Of a stretch of 5,499 nucleotides of DNA, positions 5,344 to 5,499 are shown in pieces. The notes below the pieces were generated by a model. That model was given only the letters and a program-made list of their open reading frames with translations. It was not told the origin of the DNA and made no database searches. The position numbers and the translations under genes were made by a program. The stretch lies in contig CAJQOW010000234.1 of the NCBI GenBank assembly GCA_905480055.1, positions 1-5,499 of the forward strand, read 5' to 3'. The stretch's first letter is position 1. Each line of letters opens with the position of its first letter. The DNA is from an uncultured Acidimicrobiia bacterium. GTDB taxonomy: Bacteria; Actinomycetota; Acidimicrobiia; UBA5794.

Positions 5344-5499
5344 ATGGGTATGAGTCAATCAGGAACGGCTGAACGCGCGGGGCTCGATCCCGCAGCGACG
5401 ATGACGCGGGACGAAGCGCTCTCGGAGGCACATCGGTGCTTGATGTGCTGGGATGCGCCGTGCATCCGGGCGTGTCCGACATCGATCGATGTTCCGGAG
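5344..5499 (+). CDS. preT: Dihydropyrimidine dehydrogenase, NAD(P)H/FeS subunit, N-terminal part (partial)
   Basis: The frame is open from ATG 5344 to the window end, giving 52 residues. Residues 32-44 hold four cysteines spaced C-x2-C-x4-C-x3-C (Cys32, 35, 40, 44) in RCLMCWDAPCIRACPTSIDV. This is the N-terminal cluster motif of dihydropyrimidine dehydrogenase and of the related glutamate synthase small subunit; the D-A-P-C and C-P-T-x-(I/L)-D pattern is closest to the pyrimidine enzyme. The subunit passes electrons from NAD(P)H through FAD and 4Fe-4S clusters to a second, FMN-containing part that reduces uracil and thymine in the cytosol. The start lies 37 bases after the binding-protein gene with a purine-rich site at 5331-5339; ATG 5350 is an equally possible start. 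The window ends before the FAD domain, so a two-subunit PreT/PreA enzyme cannot be told from a fused one. The main alternative is another GltD-like oxidoreductase, made less likely by the dihydropyrimidinase tail upstream. Confidence 0.85.
   Translation, partial: MGMSQSGTAERAGLDPAATMTRDEALSEAHRCLMCWDAPCIRACPTSIDVPE

Noticed and set aside
5048..5482. An antisense open frame across the end of the binding-protein gene, the gap and the preT start.
   Set aside because: It is Ser/Pro-rich shadow sequence opposite two well-supported genes.

Overview
The window is a tightly packed, single-strand (+) block of catabolic and transport genes. The DNA is GC-rich with G/C-ending codons. The binding-protein lipoprotein signal (VVAAC followed by a Ser/Asp/Glu-rich linker) and the style of the CoA-acylating aldehyde dehydrogenase suggest an actinobacterium, perhaps of the Acidimicrobiia type. 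That placement is an impression from sequence style, not a phylogenetic result.

Layout: (1) 1-111, the last 36 codons of a dihydropyrimidinase/hydantoinase; (2) 135-1622, a complete methylmalonate-semialdehyde dehydrogenase (CoA-acylating), mmsA; (3) 1653-5306, a four-gene ABC importer in the order permease, ATPase, permease, lipoprotein binding protein, the first three joined by ATGA stop/start overlaps; (4) 5344-5499, the first 52 codons of the NAD(P)H/FeS subunit of dihydropyrimidine dehydrogenase (PreT type, four-cysteine cluster motif). The gaps are 23, 30, 35 and 37 bases. No stretch lacks a gene for more than 37 bases, and I see no RNA gene, mobile element, CRISPR array, internal promoter or rho-independent terminator. 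Two small hairpins flank the binding-protein gene.

How the genes work together (inference from known families): the dehydrogenase reduces uracil or thymine to the dihydro form. Dihydropyrimidinase opens the ring to an N-carbamoyl-beta-amino acid. Beta-ureidopropionase and an aminotransferase, neither in this window, would yield malonate or methylmalonate semialdehyde. MmsA then converts these to acetyl-CoA or propionyl-CoA. The importer lies between the last enzyme (mmsA) and the first (preT), and its binding protein belongs to the NMT1/THI5-like group that includes thiamin-pyrimidine and riboflavin binders. The simplest reading is a dedicated high-affinity importer for a pyrimidine base or a close relative. 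Its substrate is the main open question of the window.
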